From positions 10,134 through 74,133 of the forward strand of contig CAZCAC010000036.1 in assembly GCA_964496575.1 (NCBI GenBank): DNA of 64,000 nucleotides, read 5' to 3'. Positions 27,892 to 36,253 of this stretch are shown here, piece by piece. The notes under the pieces are model-generated. The model was not told the origin of the DNA and ran no database searches. It saw only the letters and a program-made list of their open reading frames with translations. Numbering within the stretch: position 1 is the stretch's first letter; every line of letters begins with the position of its first letter. This stretch comes from CAZCAC01 sp964496575 (GTDB taxonomy: Bacteria; Planctomycetota; UBA1135; GCA-002686595). A program made the position numbers and the translations under genes.

Positions 27892-29456
27892 CGCGTGGCC
27901 TCCACGGTCGGTTCGAGGGACTCGGCCTTTATCCGCTCCCAGTCGATCTCCGGCTTCTCGAAGAACGCCTCCCAGCTCTGCGGGCCGCAGCCGAGGCGCT
28001 GGTGGCATTCGAGGCACACCTTCTTCAGCGCCTCGAGCTTCCCCGGCGCGTCGCTCCCGTCCGCGGGGGATCCCGGCTTGGGGCCGTCCGGACCGTGACA
28101 GGCTCCACAACCGCGGAACCTCGTCGCGTCGTCCGGCCACGGCAGGCCCGTGCGCTGCGCGGTCACGTACTCGCCGTCCCGGCGCAGCAGGCTGTGGTGA
28201 CACTCCTGGCAGGAGAAGGAGTCGCCGAGCGCGTGCGAGTAGTGGTTCCAGTGGAACGAACCCTCCGGAGCCTCGATCTCGAACAGCTTCACCGATTCCT
28301 TCTTGATGGTCAGCTGCTTCCACTCCGTGAAGCCCGCCTGCTTCTCCTGGTGGCAACCGGTGCAGTTCTGGGTCAGCGCCTCCTTCAGCGAGGGATTGTC
28401 GAAGTGTCCCGTCCCGTGGCACGAGCGGCAGGCGAGGTGCGGCTCGCCCGGCTGGTCCATGTGATGGCAGGTCACGCAGTCCATGTCGCGGTAGCGGCCG
28501 TGACGTTCGTGGCTCCAGAAGACCCGTCCGAACTCCTCGTTCTCGAGCCAGGAGGGATCGCGCTCGTGACAGTCCTGGCAGGTGAGCGGCATCCGCGCGG
28601 TCAGCCCCTCGTAGCCCTCGTGGTGGCACTCGCGGCAGTTGCCGTGGATCGCCTGCTCCAGGTTGGGCAGCTCCTCCGCCGCGACGTCGAAGCGCCACGG
28701 CTCGTGACAGTCCGAGCAGGTCCGCAGGTCGTCCTCGGGATTCTCCTGCGTGTGACAGGTCACGCACTCGCCGTGCCTCGCGCCCTGGTGCCGGTCCGGC
28801 TCGCCGGGACCGCTGATCCCCTTCAGGCCGGTCGCGTTGGACTCGCCGCGCGCCTCGGCGGGCAGGTGACAGGCGCTGCACGGGCGGTAGTCGGCGTCGG
28901 TCTCCGCGTCCTGGTCGTGGTGGTGGCAGCGGACGCAGTCGCTGCGTGAAGCGCCCCGCCCGCCGTCGATTCCGTACTTGCGCGAGTGCGAGAAGTGATC
29001 CCACTCGGCGCGGCCGTGCGCGCCCGCAGAGCCGGGCTGGTGGCAGTCGCGGCACAGCACCGGGCCCTCGATCATCGCCTCGTGGCAGCCGATGCACTTG
29101 GCGTGCATGGCGACCATCGGGGGCGGGCCGAAGTCGCCCTCGTACTTCTTCGCCGGGATGTCCATGAAGAGGTCCCCGGCGATGAGCAGGTCGTGGTCGT
29201 GCTCGATCCGGTGGCAGTCGGAGCAGGGTCGTGGGTTGGTCGTGCCGGGCCGCTCGGTGTGGTGACACACCTGGCAATTGGGAATGTCCTCCATCCGCGC
29301 GTGCTGCTCGTGGTTCCACTTGACGTCGCCGATCCGCGCGCCGATCGCCCGGTCCGGCTCCAGCTTCGGCGTCATCAGCGCGGCGCCCGTGCCCACGATG
29401 ATGAGCGCGGCGCCGACCCCCAGGAGTGCCTTGGCGTTGATCTGTTTGGCTATCAC
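27888..29456 (-). CDS. hmcA: HmcA-like 16-heme high-molecular-weight cytochrome c
   Basis: 522 residues, GTG start 29456 with a GAGAGG ribosome site. An N-terminal hydrophobic helix (ALLGVGAALIIVGTGAAL) exports and probably anchors the protein. Sixteen CxxCH motifs are countable, from CQVCH and CSDCH at the N-terminus to CGACH and CLECH at the C-terminus, with many free His residues for bis-His ligation. The heme number and size match HmcA of sulfate reducers (16 hemes, about 540 residues), which passes electrons between periplasmic donors and the HmcBC membrane complex. Here it heads an operon divergent from rseC, only 32 bases away, so the two promoters must overlap or lie inside genes. Confidence 0.9.
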   Translation of the reverse strand: MIAKQINAKALLGVGAALIIVGTGAALMTPKLEPDRAIGARIGDVKWNHEQHARMEDIPNCQVCHHTERPGTTNPRPCSDCHRIEHDHDLLIAGDLFMDIPAKKYEGDFGPPPMVAMHAKCIGCHEAMIEGPVLCRDCHQPGSAGAHGRAEWDHFSHSRKYGIDGGRGASRSDCVRCHHHDQDAETDADYRPCSACHLPAEARGESNATGLKGISGPGEPDRHQGARHGECVTCHTQENPEDDLRTCSDCHEPWRFDVAAEELPNLEQAIHGNCRECHHEGYEGLTARMPLTCQDCHERDPSWLENEEFGRVFWSHERHGRYRDMDCVTCHHMDQPGEPHLACRSCHGTGHFDNPSLKEALTQNCTGCHQEKQAGFTEWKQLTIKKESVKLFEIEAPEGSFHWNHYSHALGDSFSCQECHHSLLRRDGEYVTAQRTGLPWPDDATRFRGCGACHGPDGPKPGSPADGSDAPGKLEALKKVCLECHQRLGCGPQSWEAFFEKPEIDWERIKAESLEPTVEATR

Positions 29457-29488
29457 GGTCGCCTCTCGGTCTTCGTTACAATCGCGAC

Positions 29489-29965
29489 ATGCCCAGGATC
29501 GGCGTCGTCCTCGATACTGAAGGTGAACACGCCCGCCTCGAGACCTCGCGGCGCGGGGTCTGCGACGGGTGTGCGGACCACAGCAGTTGCGCCGTGGAAG
29601 GCGTGGTCGCCACCGGCGTTTCGGAGGTGGTCACGGCCCGGAACCCCGTCGGCGCCAGGCCGGGAGATCGCGTCGAGTTCGACCTGCCGGGACACACGGA
29701 GCTGAAGCTCTCGTTCCTGGTCTGGGTGGTGCCGCTCTGCGGCGTGCTCGCCGGAGCGATCCTGGGCGCGGCGGCTCATCCCCTGCTCCCCCTCGACCGC
29801 GACCTCGCGACGCTGCTGGGTTCCGTTCTCGGCATCGCGGTCGCGTTCGCCGTGGTGATCCCCATCGACCGCAAGGCTCGCGGCAGCGCGGCCCTGGTGC
29901 CGAGGATCCTCAAGGTGATTCCGCCAGCTCTGAGTTGTTCGCAGATTTCCAGCATCGACGATTGA
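29489..29965 (+). CDS. rseC: RseC/MucC family membrane protein, Rnf-associated
   Basis: 158 residues from ATG 29489. The N-terminal cytoplasmic domain has a Cys motif typical of the family (GVCDGCADHSSC, about residues 24-35). Two transmembrane helices follow (FLVWVVPLCGVLAGAILGAA and TLLGSVLGIAVAFAVVIPI). In enterobacteria RseC works with the Rnf homologue RsxABCDGE to reduce SoxR, and in other phyla rseC-like genes lie inside rnf operons. Here it lies between the hmc-like and rnf operons on the opposite strand, ending 4 bases before the rnfB stop. It may help assemble or gate the Rnf complex. The assignment rests on the motif, topology and context. Confidence 0.85.
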   Translation: MPRIGVVLDTEGEHARLETSRRGVCDGCADHSSCAVEGVVATGVSEVVTARNPVGARPGDRVEFDLPGHTELKLSFLVWVVPLCGVLAGAILGAAAHPLLPLDRDLATLLGSVLGIAVAFAVVIPIDRKARGSAALVPRILKVIPPALSCSQISSIDD

Positions 29966-29969
29966 GCCT

Positions 29970-32108
29970 CTAGTTGGGGGAGCGACTGAGCAGCTCGCGG
30001 AGCTTTTCCTTCGCCGTCTTGCCGAACGTGTGCTTGTCCCGCTCCTCGTCGGAGAAGTAGCAGATCGTCCCGCAGCGCATGCAGCGTGCGGCCTCCGCCT
30101 TCATCAGGTCCGGCGTGAGGACGAGATCGACCTCGTCGAAGCTCTTTATCCGCTCGGAGGCCTCCAGCTCCGGCTGCGGCACGCGCTTTGCCGAGGTGAC
30201 CCCGCTCACCGGGATCTCGTGGGAGAGGCTGATCTTGGCCGGCTTCTCGAAGGTCACGCGCTCGAAGCCGAGGTCCTTCCCGTTCACGAAGCGGTGAATC
30301 GAACGCGCGGCGCGCCGCCCCGTTCCGACGGCGTCGATCAGGAGCGCCGGGCCGCTCCAGATGTCGCCGCCGCTGAAGATGTTCGGGATCCCCGACTGCA
30401 GCGTCTGGTCGTCGGTGACGATCGTGTTCCAGCGGGTGAGCTCGAGGCCGCGCTCCTTCAGGTCGTCGGTGTACCAGTCGGTGAGCGGCTTCTGGCCAAT
30501 GGCGGCGATCACCACGTCGACGTCCATCAGGGTCTCGGAACCCTCCTTCGGGACCGGCCGGCGACGGCCGGAGGAATCGGGTTCCCCGAGCTCCATCTTG
30601 ATGAACTCGATCTGTTTCAACATTCCATCCTCGTCGCCGATCAGCCGCGTCGGCGCGGCGAGCAGGTGGTACTGGACCCCCTCCTCTTCTGCTGCGTCGA
30701 TCTCGACCGCGTTCGCCGGCATCTCCTTGCGCGTGCGACGGTAGAGCAGGATCACCTCCTTGGCGCCCATGCGCAGCGACGAGCGGCAGGCGTCCATCGC
30801 CGTGTTGCCGCCGCCGACGACCACGACTCGCTTGCCCGTCAGGTCGACCTTGATGCCGAGCTCCCGTTTCTGCAGGAACTCGGTGCCCTTCCACACGCCC
30901 TCGAGGTCTTCCCCGTCGCAGCGCAGCGAGGAGTTGTCCCACGCGCCCATCGCCAGGAGGATCGCGTCGTACTCCGTTTCGAGATCGGCCAGCTGGAAGT
31001 CGGCGCCGAACGCGACGGCGGCCTTGACGTCGACGCCGAGTTCCAGAATCTCCTCGATCTCGAAGTCGAGCACCTTCTTGGGCAGCCGGTACTCGGGGAT
31101 GCCGTAGCGCAGCATGCCGCCGAGCTCCGGTTTGGAGTCGTAGATCGTCGGCGAGTGCCCCAGGCGCGCCAGGTAGTAGGCCGCGGAGAGCCCGCACGGC
31201 CCGCCGCCGACGATGGCGATCCGCTTGCCGGTCGCGGGGAGTTTCGTCTCCGGCTTGCGATCGGGCAGCTCCATCTGCCAGTCGGCGACGAAGCGCTTGA
31301 TGTAGTTGTGGTGGACCGGCTCGTCTTCGATCTTGGCCCGGCGACACCCGTCCTCGCACGGCGCGGGGCAGACCCGGCCGCAGATCAGGGGCAGCGGGTT
31401 GCGCTCCTTGACCAGGTTCACCGCCTCTTCGTACAGCCCCTTCGAGGCGAGCTCGACGTAGCCGGGGATGTTGATCTGCGCGGGGCAGAGCTGCTTGCAC
31501 GGCGCGATGCACTCGTCGTCGTGCTGGAAGTGCAGCAGACGCTCGGAGAGCGTGAAGAGCTCGATCACGTCGTTCGGACAGATCCGCTCGCAGGCACCGC
31601 AACCGACGCACTTGCCCGGATCGACGACCGGATACCCCTCGGGGCCCATGTGCAGCGCGTCGAAGTTGCAGCCCTGAACGCAGCTGCCCAGCCCGAGGCA
31701 GCCGTACTTGCAGAGGAGGTAGCCGCCGTACATGTCGGCCATCGCCCGGCAGTCGGCCATCCCCTCGTAGTAGTACTTCGCCTCGGCGCGATCGCCGCCG
31801 GTGCAGTAGTGACTGGCGACCTTCGGCTCGATGAAGCCGACCTCGCCGCCGAGGATCCGCGCCACGTTGCTCGCCGTATCGGGGCCGCCGGCGACGCAGG
31901 CGGTGGTCGAGGCGGTCCCGAGGACCATCCCCTCCGCACACGCCGAGCAGCCGGCGAAGCCGCAACCGCCGCAGTTGGCGCCGGGCAGGACGTCCTCGAC
32001 CTTGGAGATCCGCGGGTCGACCTCGACGAAGAAGACGTGCGCGGCGATGGCCAGCACGATCGCGGCGCCGAGCCCGATGCCCAGCATGACCAGGGCGGTG
32101 GTCAGCAT
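29970..32108 (-). CDS. rnfB: RnfB ferredoxin subunit fused to a GltD/NfnB-like FAD-NAD(P)H oxidoreductase
   Basis: 712 residues; RnfB alone is usually about 180-330. Residues 5-27 are the RnfB membrane anchor. C46, C49, C54 and C71 form the RnfB cluster pattern (CxxCx4Cx16C). More Cys sites follow (C133-C147) and a ferredoxin motif CVGCGACERICP at 167-178. Residues 200-260 have the GltD N-terminal Cys pattern (CIAPCKQLCP, CGRVCPAPCEDGC). An FAD-binding loop lies at about 297-306 (AIVGGGPCGLSAAYYLA) and an NAD(P)-binding loop further on (VVVVGGGNTAMDA with RRTRKEMPA). A last CMRCGTIC motif ends the protein. It overlaps rnfA by one base (TGATG). The module could oxidise NAD(P)H or reduce NAD(P)+ on the cytoplasmic side. 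Confidence 0.9.
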   Translation of the reverse strand: MLTTALVMLGIGLGAAIVLAIAAHVFFVEVDPRISKVEDVLPGANCGGCGFAGCSACAEGMVLGTASTTACVAGGPDTASNVARILGGEVGFIEPKVASHYCTGGDRAEAKYYYEGMADCRAMADMYGGYLLCKYGCLGLGSCVQGCNFDALHMGPEGYPVVDPGKCVGCGACERICPNDVIELFTLSERLLHFQHDDECIAPCKQLCPAQINIPGYVELASKGLYEEAVNLVKERNPLPLICGRVCPAPCEDGCRRAKIEDEPVHHNYIKRFVADWQMELPDRKPETKLPATGKRIAIVGGGPCGLSAAYYLARLGHSPTIYDSKPELGGMLRYGIPEYRLPKKVLDFEIEEILELGVDVKAAVAFGADFQLADLETEYDAILLAMGAWDNSSLRCDGEDLEGVWKGTEFLQKRELGIKVDLTGKRVVVVGGGNTAMDACRSSLRMGAKEVILLYRRTRKEMPANAVEIDAAEEEGVQYHLLAAPTRLIGDEDGMLKQIEFIKMELGEPDSSGRRRPVPKEGSETLMDVDVVIAAIGQKPLTDWYTDDLKERGLELTRWNTIVTDDQTLQSGIPNIFSGGDIWSGPALLIDAVGTGRRAARSIHRFVNGKDLGFERVTFEKPAKISLSHEIPVSGVTSAKRVPQPELEASERIKSFDEVDLVLTPDLMKAEAARCMRCGTICYFSDEERDKHTFGKTAKEKLRELLSRSPN

Positions 32109-32686
32109 CAGATCATCCCCTTGAAGGCGAAGAAGGAGATCGCGATGAGCCCGGCGGCCACCAGGCCGATGCCGGTGCCTTTCAGCGGCTCGGGAATGCG
32201 CGAGATCTCGAAGCGCTCGCGCAGGCCGGCGAAGAGGATCAGCGCCAGGCCGAAGCCCACCGCGGAAGCGACCGAGAAGACGATCGTCTCGAGGAGGTTC
32301 AATCCCTCCTGGACGTTGATGATCGCCGTGCCGAGCACCGCACAGTTGGTGGTGATCAGCGGCAGGAAGATCCCCAGCGACTTGTACAGCGCGGGGATCG
32401 CCTTGCGCAGGAACAGCTCGACGAACTGCACCAGGGTGGCGATGACCAGGATGAAGGCCAGCGTCTGGATGTAGCCGATGCCGAAAGGCACCAGGAGGTA
32501 TCGGTCGACCACCCAGGTGATGATCCCGGCCAGCGTCAGCACGAAGACCACGGCCGCGGACATCCCGATCGCCGTGTCCATCTTCTTGGACACGCCGAGG
32601 AAGGGGCAGTTCCCGAGGAACTTGGCCAGCAGGATGTTGTTGATGAAGATCGCGCCGATGATCAGGGCGAAGTAGCTCTCTTCCAT
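32108..32686 (-). CDS. rnfA: RnfA membrane subunit
   Basis: 192 residues from ATG 32686, preceded by GGGAGGAG. Six hydrophobic helices are present. The two family-defining Cys motifs are intact, LGNCPFLGVS near the N-terminus and TTNCAVLGTA in the middle; together with the equivalent pair in RnfE they hold a membrane-embedded iron-sulfur centre in characterised Rnf complexes. RnfA and RnfE are homologous, oppositely oriented proteins that carry electrons and probably sodium or protons across the membrane. The start is 19 bases after the rnfE stop and the end overlaps rnfB. Confidence 0.95.
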   Translation of the reverse strand: MEESYFALIIGAIFINNILLAKFLGNCPFLGVSKKMDTAIGMSAAVVFVLTLAGIITWVVDRYLLVPFGIGYIQTLAFILVIATLVQFVELFLRKAIPALYKSLGIFLPLITTNCAVLGTAIINVQEGLNLLETIVFSVASAVGFGLALILFAGLRERFEISRIPEPLKGTGIGLVAAGLIAISFFAFKGMI

Positions 32687-32705
32687 GTCGCTCCGCTCCT
32701 CCCGG

Positions 32706-33308
32706 TTAACGCTTGCCCAGCTTGCCGAGCACGTTCATGGCCCCCAGCATCAGGCCGAGCGTGAGGAACGCGCCCGGCGCCTGCTGGAGGAAGCCGAAGG
32801 GTTGCGAGAGGAACACCCGCTCGCCGAAGATCAGTCCGAGCGTCCCCGCGCCGAAGAGCTCCCGCACCGCGCCCACCGCCGTCAGGGCGAGCGTGAAGCC
32901 GAGCCCCATCCCGAAGCCGTCCGCCAGCGAGGCGAGCACGCCGTTCTTGCGCGCGAACGCCTCCGCGCGCCCGAGGATGATGCAGTTCACCACGATCAGC
33001 GGGATGAAGAGCCCGAGGCTCTCGGAGAGCGTGAAGAAGTACGCCTTGGTGATCATCTCCACGCAGACCACGAACGCGGCGATCACCACGATGTAGCAGG
33101 CGACGCGCACCTCGTCGGGGATGATCTTGCGGAGCGCGGAGATCAGCCCGTTGGAGCAGACCATCACGAAGGTGGCGGCCAGCCCCATGCCGAGACCGTT
33201 CTCCATCGAGGTGGTCACCGCCAGCGCCGGGCAAAGCCCCAGGACGATGCGGAAAAGCGGGATCTCGTCCCATAGTCCCTTGGTGAACTCGCGGGCCAGC
33301 GTGGTCAT
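32706..33308 (-). CDS. rnfE: RnfE membrane subunit
   Basis: 200 residues, ATG 33308 overlapping the rnfG stop as ATGA. Six hydrophobic helices are seen. The Cys motifs LGLCPALAVT and VVNCIILGRAEAFA match the iron-sulfur ligands known for RnfE/NqrD, so the transmembrane electron path appears complete even though RnfC and RnfB are altered. The N-terminal LAREFTKGLWDEIPLFRIVLG is typical of the family. Confidence 0.95.
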   Translation of the reverse strand: MTTLAREFTKGLWDEIPLFRIVLGLCPALAVTTSMENGLGMGLAATFVMVCSNGLISALRKIIPDEVRVACYIVVIAAFVVCVEMITKAYFFTLSESLGLFIPLIVVNCIILGRAEAFARKNGVLASLADGFGMGLGFTLALTAVGAVRELFGAGTLGLIFGERVFLSQPFGFLQQAPGAFLTLGLMLGAMNVLGKLGKR

Positions 33309-33940
33309 CCTTCACCTCCCGGCACCACGTCGATCGCGGCGACGATCGCCTCGCGGTGCTGCTGGTAGAACGCGCCCGCCCGCTCGATCGCCTGGGCCAC
33401 CGCGCGGCTGGAGACGGTCGCACCGGTCACCGCGTCGATCCCGCCGCCGTCCTTCTTGACCTTGAAGATCGTATCCTTGCTCATCTCCGGAAACTGGGCG
33501 AGGAACGAGGCGTCGCGCACCTTGGTGCCGATCCCGGGGGTCTCGGACATCGTGGTGATGCCGACGCCGACGAGGTTGCCGCTCTCGATCTCGAAACCGA
33601 TCATCACCCCGAGGTCACCGCCGAAGCCCTGGCCGTAGTTCTCCAGGGCGACCGCGTACGGTTCACTCTCCTTGCGCACGACGAAGAAGAGGATGGACTC
33701 CCCCTCGATCTCGACCAGCCGCTTCTCCGCGAGCAGGCCTTCCTCGACCGCCTCCCGCTCCGCTGGTGGCAGCTCACCCGCCACCACCTCGTAGATGTCC
33801 GCCACCGCGGGGATCTTCTTGAACTTGAGGATGTTGTTCTCCGCCAGCTCGTGCGTCAGCTGGTGGAGCCCGCCCAGCGCCAAGCCGCTGATCAGCGAGA
33901 TCACGGCCAGCACCACGACCATCTGGATCGAGTTCTTCAT
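33305..33940 (-). CDS. rnfG: RnfG FMN-binding periplasmic subunit
   Basis: 211 residues from ATG 33940; the frame upstream runs antisense to real coding sequence and is not used. One N-terminal transmembrane helix (QMVVVLAVISLISGLALGGL) precedes a soluble domain. The flavinylation motif (S/T)GAT is present as DAVTGATVSS, whose Thr would carry covalent FMN attached by ApbE; no apbE is in the window. The FMN-binding fold also shows GVGITTMSETPGIGTK. In Rnf complexes RnfG sits on the periplasmic side, well placed to exchange electrons with a periplasmic cytochrome such as the neighbouring 16-heme protein. It overlaps rnfD by ATGA. Confidence 0.94.
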   Translation of the reverse strand: MKNSIQMVVVLAVISLISGLALGGLHQLTHELAENNILKFKKIPAVADIYEVVAGELPPAEREAVEEGLLAEKRLVEIEGESILFFVVRKESEPYAVALENYGQGFGGDLGVMIGFEIESGNLVGVGITTMSETPGIGTKVRDASFLAQFPEMSKDTIFKVKKDGGGIDAVTGATVSSRAVAQAIERAGAFYQQHREAIVAAIDVVPGGEG

Positions 33941-34893
33941 CGGGCCACCTCCACCCGCTCCAGCTTCGGCCGGATGCGATCCAGCAGCGGATTCATCACG
34001 TTGGCCAGCACCACCGCGAACGGAACCGCGTCGGCCCACACCCCGTACGCGCGGATCAGCATCACCAGCAAGCCGAGCAGGAGCCCGAAGAGGAACGCGG
34101 CCAGCCGGTTGGCGGGCGAGGCCGTCGAATCGGTGCCGATGAAGAAGGCCATCAGCACGATGTGGCCGGTGAAGAGCTGATCGACGATTCCGCCATCCAG
34201 CGCGCCCCCGAAGATCGGCGTCGCGATCGCCACTCCTAGCAACACGCCGAGGGGGATCTGCCAGCGGACGTAGCCGCTCAGGCAGAGCCCGATGCCACCG
34301 ATCGCGGTGATCGCGATCACCGCCGCGTTCGGCGCGCCGATGCTCGCCGCGCCGACCGGATAGAGTTTGTGCGGCCACGAGAGCATCAGGATCAGCCACC
34401 CCACCATCGCCGGGTGCATCGGGTAACCGCCGATGCCGCCGAAGATCTGCTTGCCGATGAAGATCGCCAGGATGATCCCGAAGACCAGCACCCACAGCGG
34501 AACGCCGGGCGGACAGAGGAGGACCATCACGAGTCCCATCAGCACGCCGTGTCCGTTGGTCGCCTGGTAGGGCTGGCGCATCAGCACCTGGCAGAGGTAC
34601 TCGGCCAGCAGCCCGACGCCCATCCCCAGCACGATCAGGCCGAGGATGCCTCCGAACCAGAGCGTTCCCGCGTCCACGCCCATCTCCCGGGTTCCCACCT
34701 CGAGCAGCGGCCGCAGCGGTCCGAGCGCGCCGGACACCTCGACGTTGCGCGAGCCGAAGCCGTGGGCGACCGCCCCCGCCAGCGCGGTGGGCAGGAGCGC
34801 GAGGAGGAAGCAGAGGTTCATCCGGAGGAGGCTCGTATTCGTGCGCCAGTGCGGCGCGGCCCCGACCGTGAATCTCGCCGGCTGAGTGCTCAT
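33937..34893 (-). CDS. rnfD: RnfD membrane subunit
   Basis: 318 residues from ATG 34893, overlapping the rnfC stop as ATGA; the longer in-frame ORF begins inside rnfC and is rejected. The N-terminal FTVGAAPHWRTNTSLLRMN and eight or more hydrophobic helices are typical. The covalent-FMN threonine region is recognisable as FFIGTDSTASPANR, corresponding to the (S/T)xAT-type motif in RnfD/NqrB. The protein forms the membrane core with RnfA and RnfE. Nothing in it suggests loss of function. Confidence 0.95.
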   Translation of the reverse strand: MSTQPARFTVGAAPHWRTNTSLLRMNLCFLLALLPTALAGAVAHGFGSRNVEVSGALGPLRPLLEVGTREMGVDAGTLWFGGILGLIVLGMGVGLLAEYLCQVLMRQPYQATNGHGVLMGLVMVLLCPPGVPLWVLVFGIILAIFIGKQIFGGIGGYPMHPAMVGWLILMLSWPHKLYPVGAASIGAPNAAVIAITAIGGIGLCLSGYVRWQIPLGVLLGVAIATPIFGGALDGGIVDQLFTGHIVLMAFFIGTDSTASPANRLAAFLFGLLLGLLVMLIRAYGVWADAVPFAVVLANVMNPLLDRIRPKLERVEVAR

Positions 34894-36146
34894 GCCGACG
34901 CCTCCAGTTCTTCCTTGGCGAGGCGGATGTACTGCATGAGCGGTCGCCGCGCCGTACAGACGCTGGCGCAGAGGCCGCACTCGAAGCACTGATCGATGCC
35001 GTACTCCACCGTTCGATCGAAGAAGCCGAACTCCGCGTACCGCGCGATCAGCTGGACCTGCAGGTCGACCGGGCAGCGGTCGATGCAGCGCCCGCAGTTG
35101 ATGCACGGATCGGTGGTCCAGCGGGGGAAGGAATCCGCCGGGACTATCGTCAGCGCATCGACCCCTGCATCAACGGCCCCGGAGACGGAATAGACCGCGC
35201 GGCCGCGCATCGGCCCGCCGGCGACCACCTTGTCGCGGTCGGTCGGCTCGAGGCCGGCGTGGCGGAGCACATCGCCGATCGGCGTGCCCAGCTGCACCCG
35301 GTAGTTGGCGATCGGCTGCTGGTCGGGGCCGATCAGGGTGAGCCACTTCTCGCGCTGGACGAGTCCATCGCGCACCGCGTCGAGGGCGGCGAGGGCGCTG
35401 TCGAGCGGAATGACCAGGGTTCCCGCGCCGCCGAGCTTCCGCGTGACCATGCCGACCAGCGTCTGCGGGTATTCCTGTTGAAGCGGCAGGAGCTCCAGCC
35501 CCGCGCCGGCGGCGAGGGCGGAGGCTTCGCTCTCGAGCACCGCGAGCACGACCTTGCCCGCCGCCGCGATGCGTCCGAGCAGGCGCGCGGCGGCCGGCGC
35601 GTCGGCGAGGCGCTCGCGCAGGAGTTGTAGCGTGGCGGTCACGCCGGGATCGCGGTCGGCGGCGAGCACCACCAGCGTCTCCACCGGGCTGTCGCCTTCG
35701 GGGCAGAGCTGGTCGAGCAGCGGGCGAGGGGTCCGGGTGGTGGAGAGGATCCCCGCCTCGCGGATCCGCTTCCTCAGCGACTCCACGTCGGCCTTCTCGG
35801 GATCGAGCTTCTCGAAGGCCCGGGCGTCCGCTTCCTTCGAGGGCCGGAGCAGCACGGCGCCTCCCTTGCGGTTCCCGCGGATGTCGGGTTGCTCGGTGAT
35901 GGCGGCGATCGTCCCGGGAAAAGGGCTGGGCAAGAGGTGTTTCTCTCCGTCCCGCGCCAGCACGTCTCCGGCGGATACTTCTTCGTCCTTCTCGACGGCG
36001 AGCTTCAGCGGCTTCACTCCCCCCGGACACAGGGAGAGACAGAGGAGCTCGGGCGCTTCCAGCTCGACGGTCTGGGGAACGCTCGTCTCCAGCGGCAGCT
36101 GGAACTCGGGTCTACCGAGAAGCCGATTCAAGGCCTCTTTGAGCAA
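34890..36146 (-). CDS. rnfC: RnfC-like subunit lacking the NADH/FMN-binding motifs
   Basis: 418 residues from TTG 36146, chosen because AGGAG lies 6 bases upstream. The N-terminal barrel-sandwich domain (GVKPLKLAVEKDEEVSAGDVLA) and the two C-terminal cubane motifs (C348, C351, C354, C358 and C387, C390, C393, C397) are intact. In ordinary RnfC the Rossmann-like part begins with REAGIVGLGGAGFPTHVK and continues NGAECEPYLTAD. Here the first reads REAGILSTTRTPRPLLDQ (residues 129-146), without the glycine loop, and the second reads LAADRDPGVTAT (161-172), without the Glu/Cys/Tyr flavin-site residues. It probably no longer oxidises NADH and keeps only an electron-relay or structural role. Confidence 0.9.
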   Translation of the reverse strand: MLKEALNRLLGRPEFQLPLETSVPQTVELEAPELLCLSLCPGGVKPLKLAVEKDEEVSAGDVLARDGEKHLLPSPFPGTIAAITEQPDIRGNRKGGAVLLRPSKEADARAFEKLDPEKADVESLRKRIREAGILSTTRTPRPLLDQLCPEGDSPVETLVVLAADRDPGVTATLQLLRERLADAPAAARLLGRIAAAGKVVLAVLESEASALAAGAGLELLPLQQEYPQTLVGMVTRKLGGAGTLVIPLDSALAALDAVRDGLVQREKWLTLIGPDQQPIANYRVQLGTPIGDVLRHAGLEPTDRDKVVAGGPMRGRAVYSVSGAVDAGVDALTIVPADSFPRWTTDPCINCGRCIDRCPVDLQVQLIARYAEFGFFDRTVEYGIDQCFECGLCASVCTARRPLMQYIRLAKEELEASA

Positions 36147-36253
36147 CGGACACTCCTGGCGGAAACTCGTCGCGCTACGCGAATCCCTGGCGATTCGGGC
36201 CGGTATTCAACGGACACCCGTGAGCCGATACCCCGATTCGGACCATAACCCGG

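Noticed and set aside
27046..29319. 757-codon version of the ferredoxin gene
   Set aside because: Its upstream part is an out-of-frame shadow of the 16-heme cytochrome gene. The true start is the ATG at 27891 overlapping the cytochrome stop.
30030..32474. Plus-strand open frame of 814 codons
   Set aside because: Antisense to rnfB and rnfA, whose cysteine motifs and overlapping stops are unmistakable.
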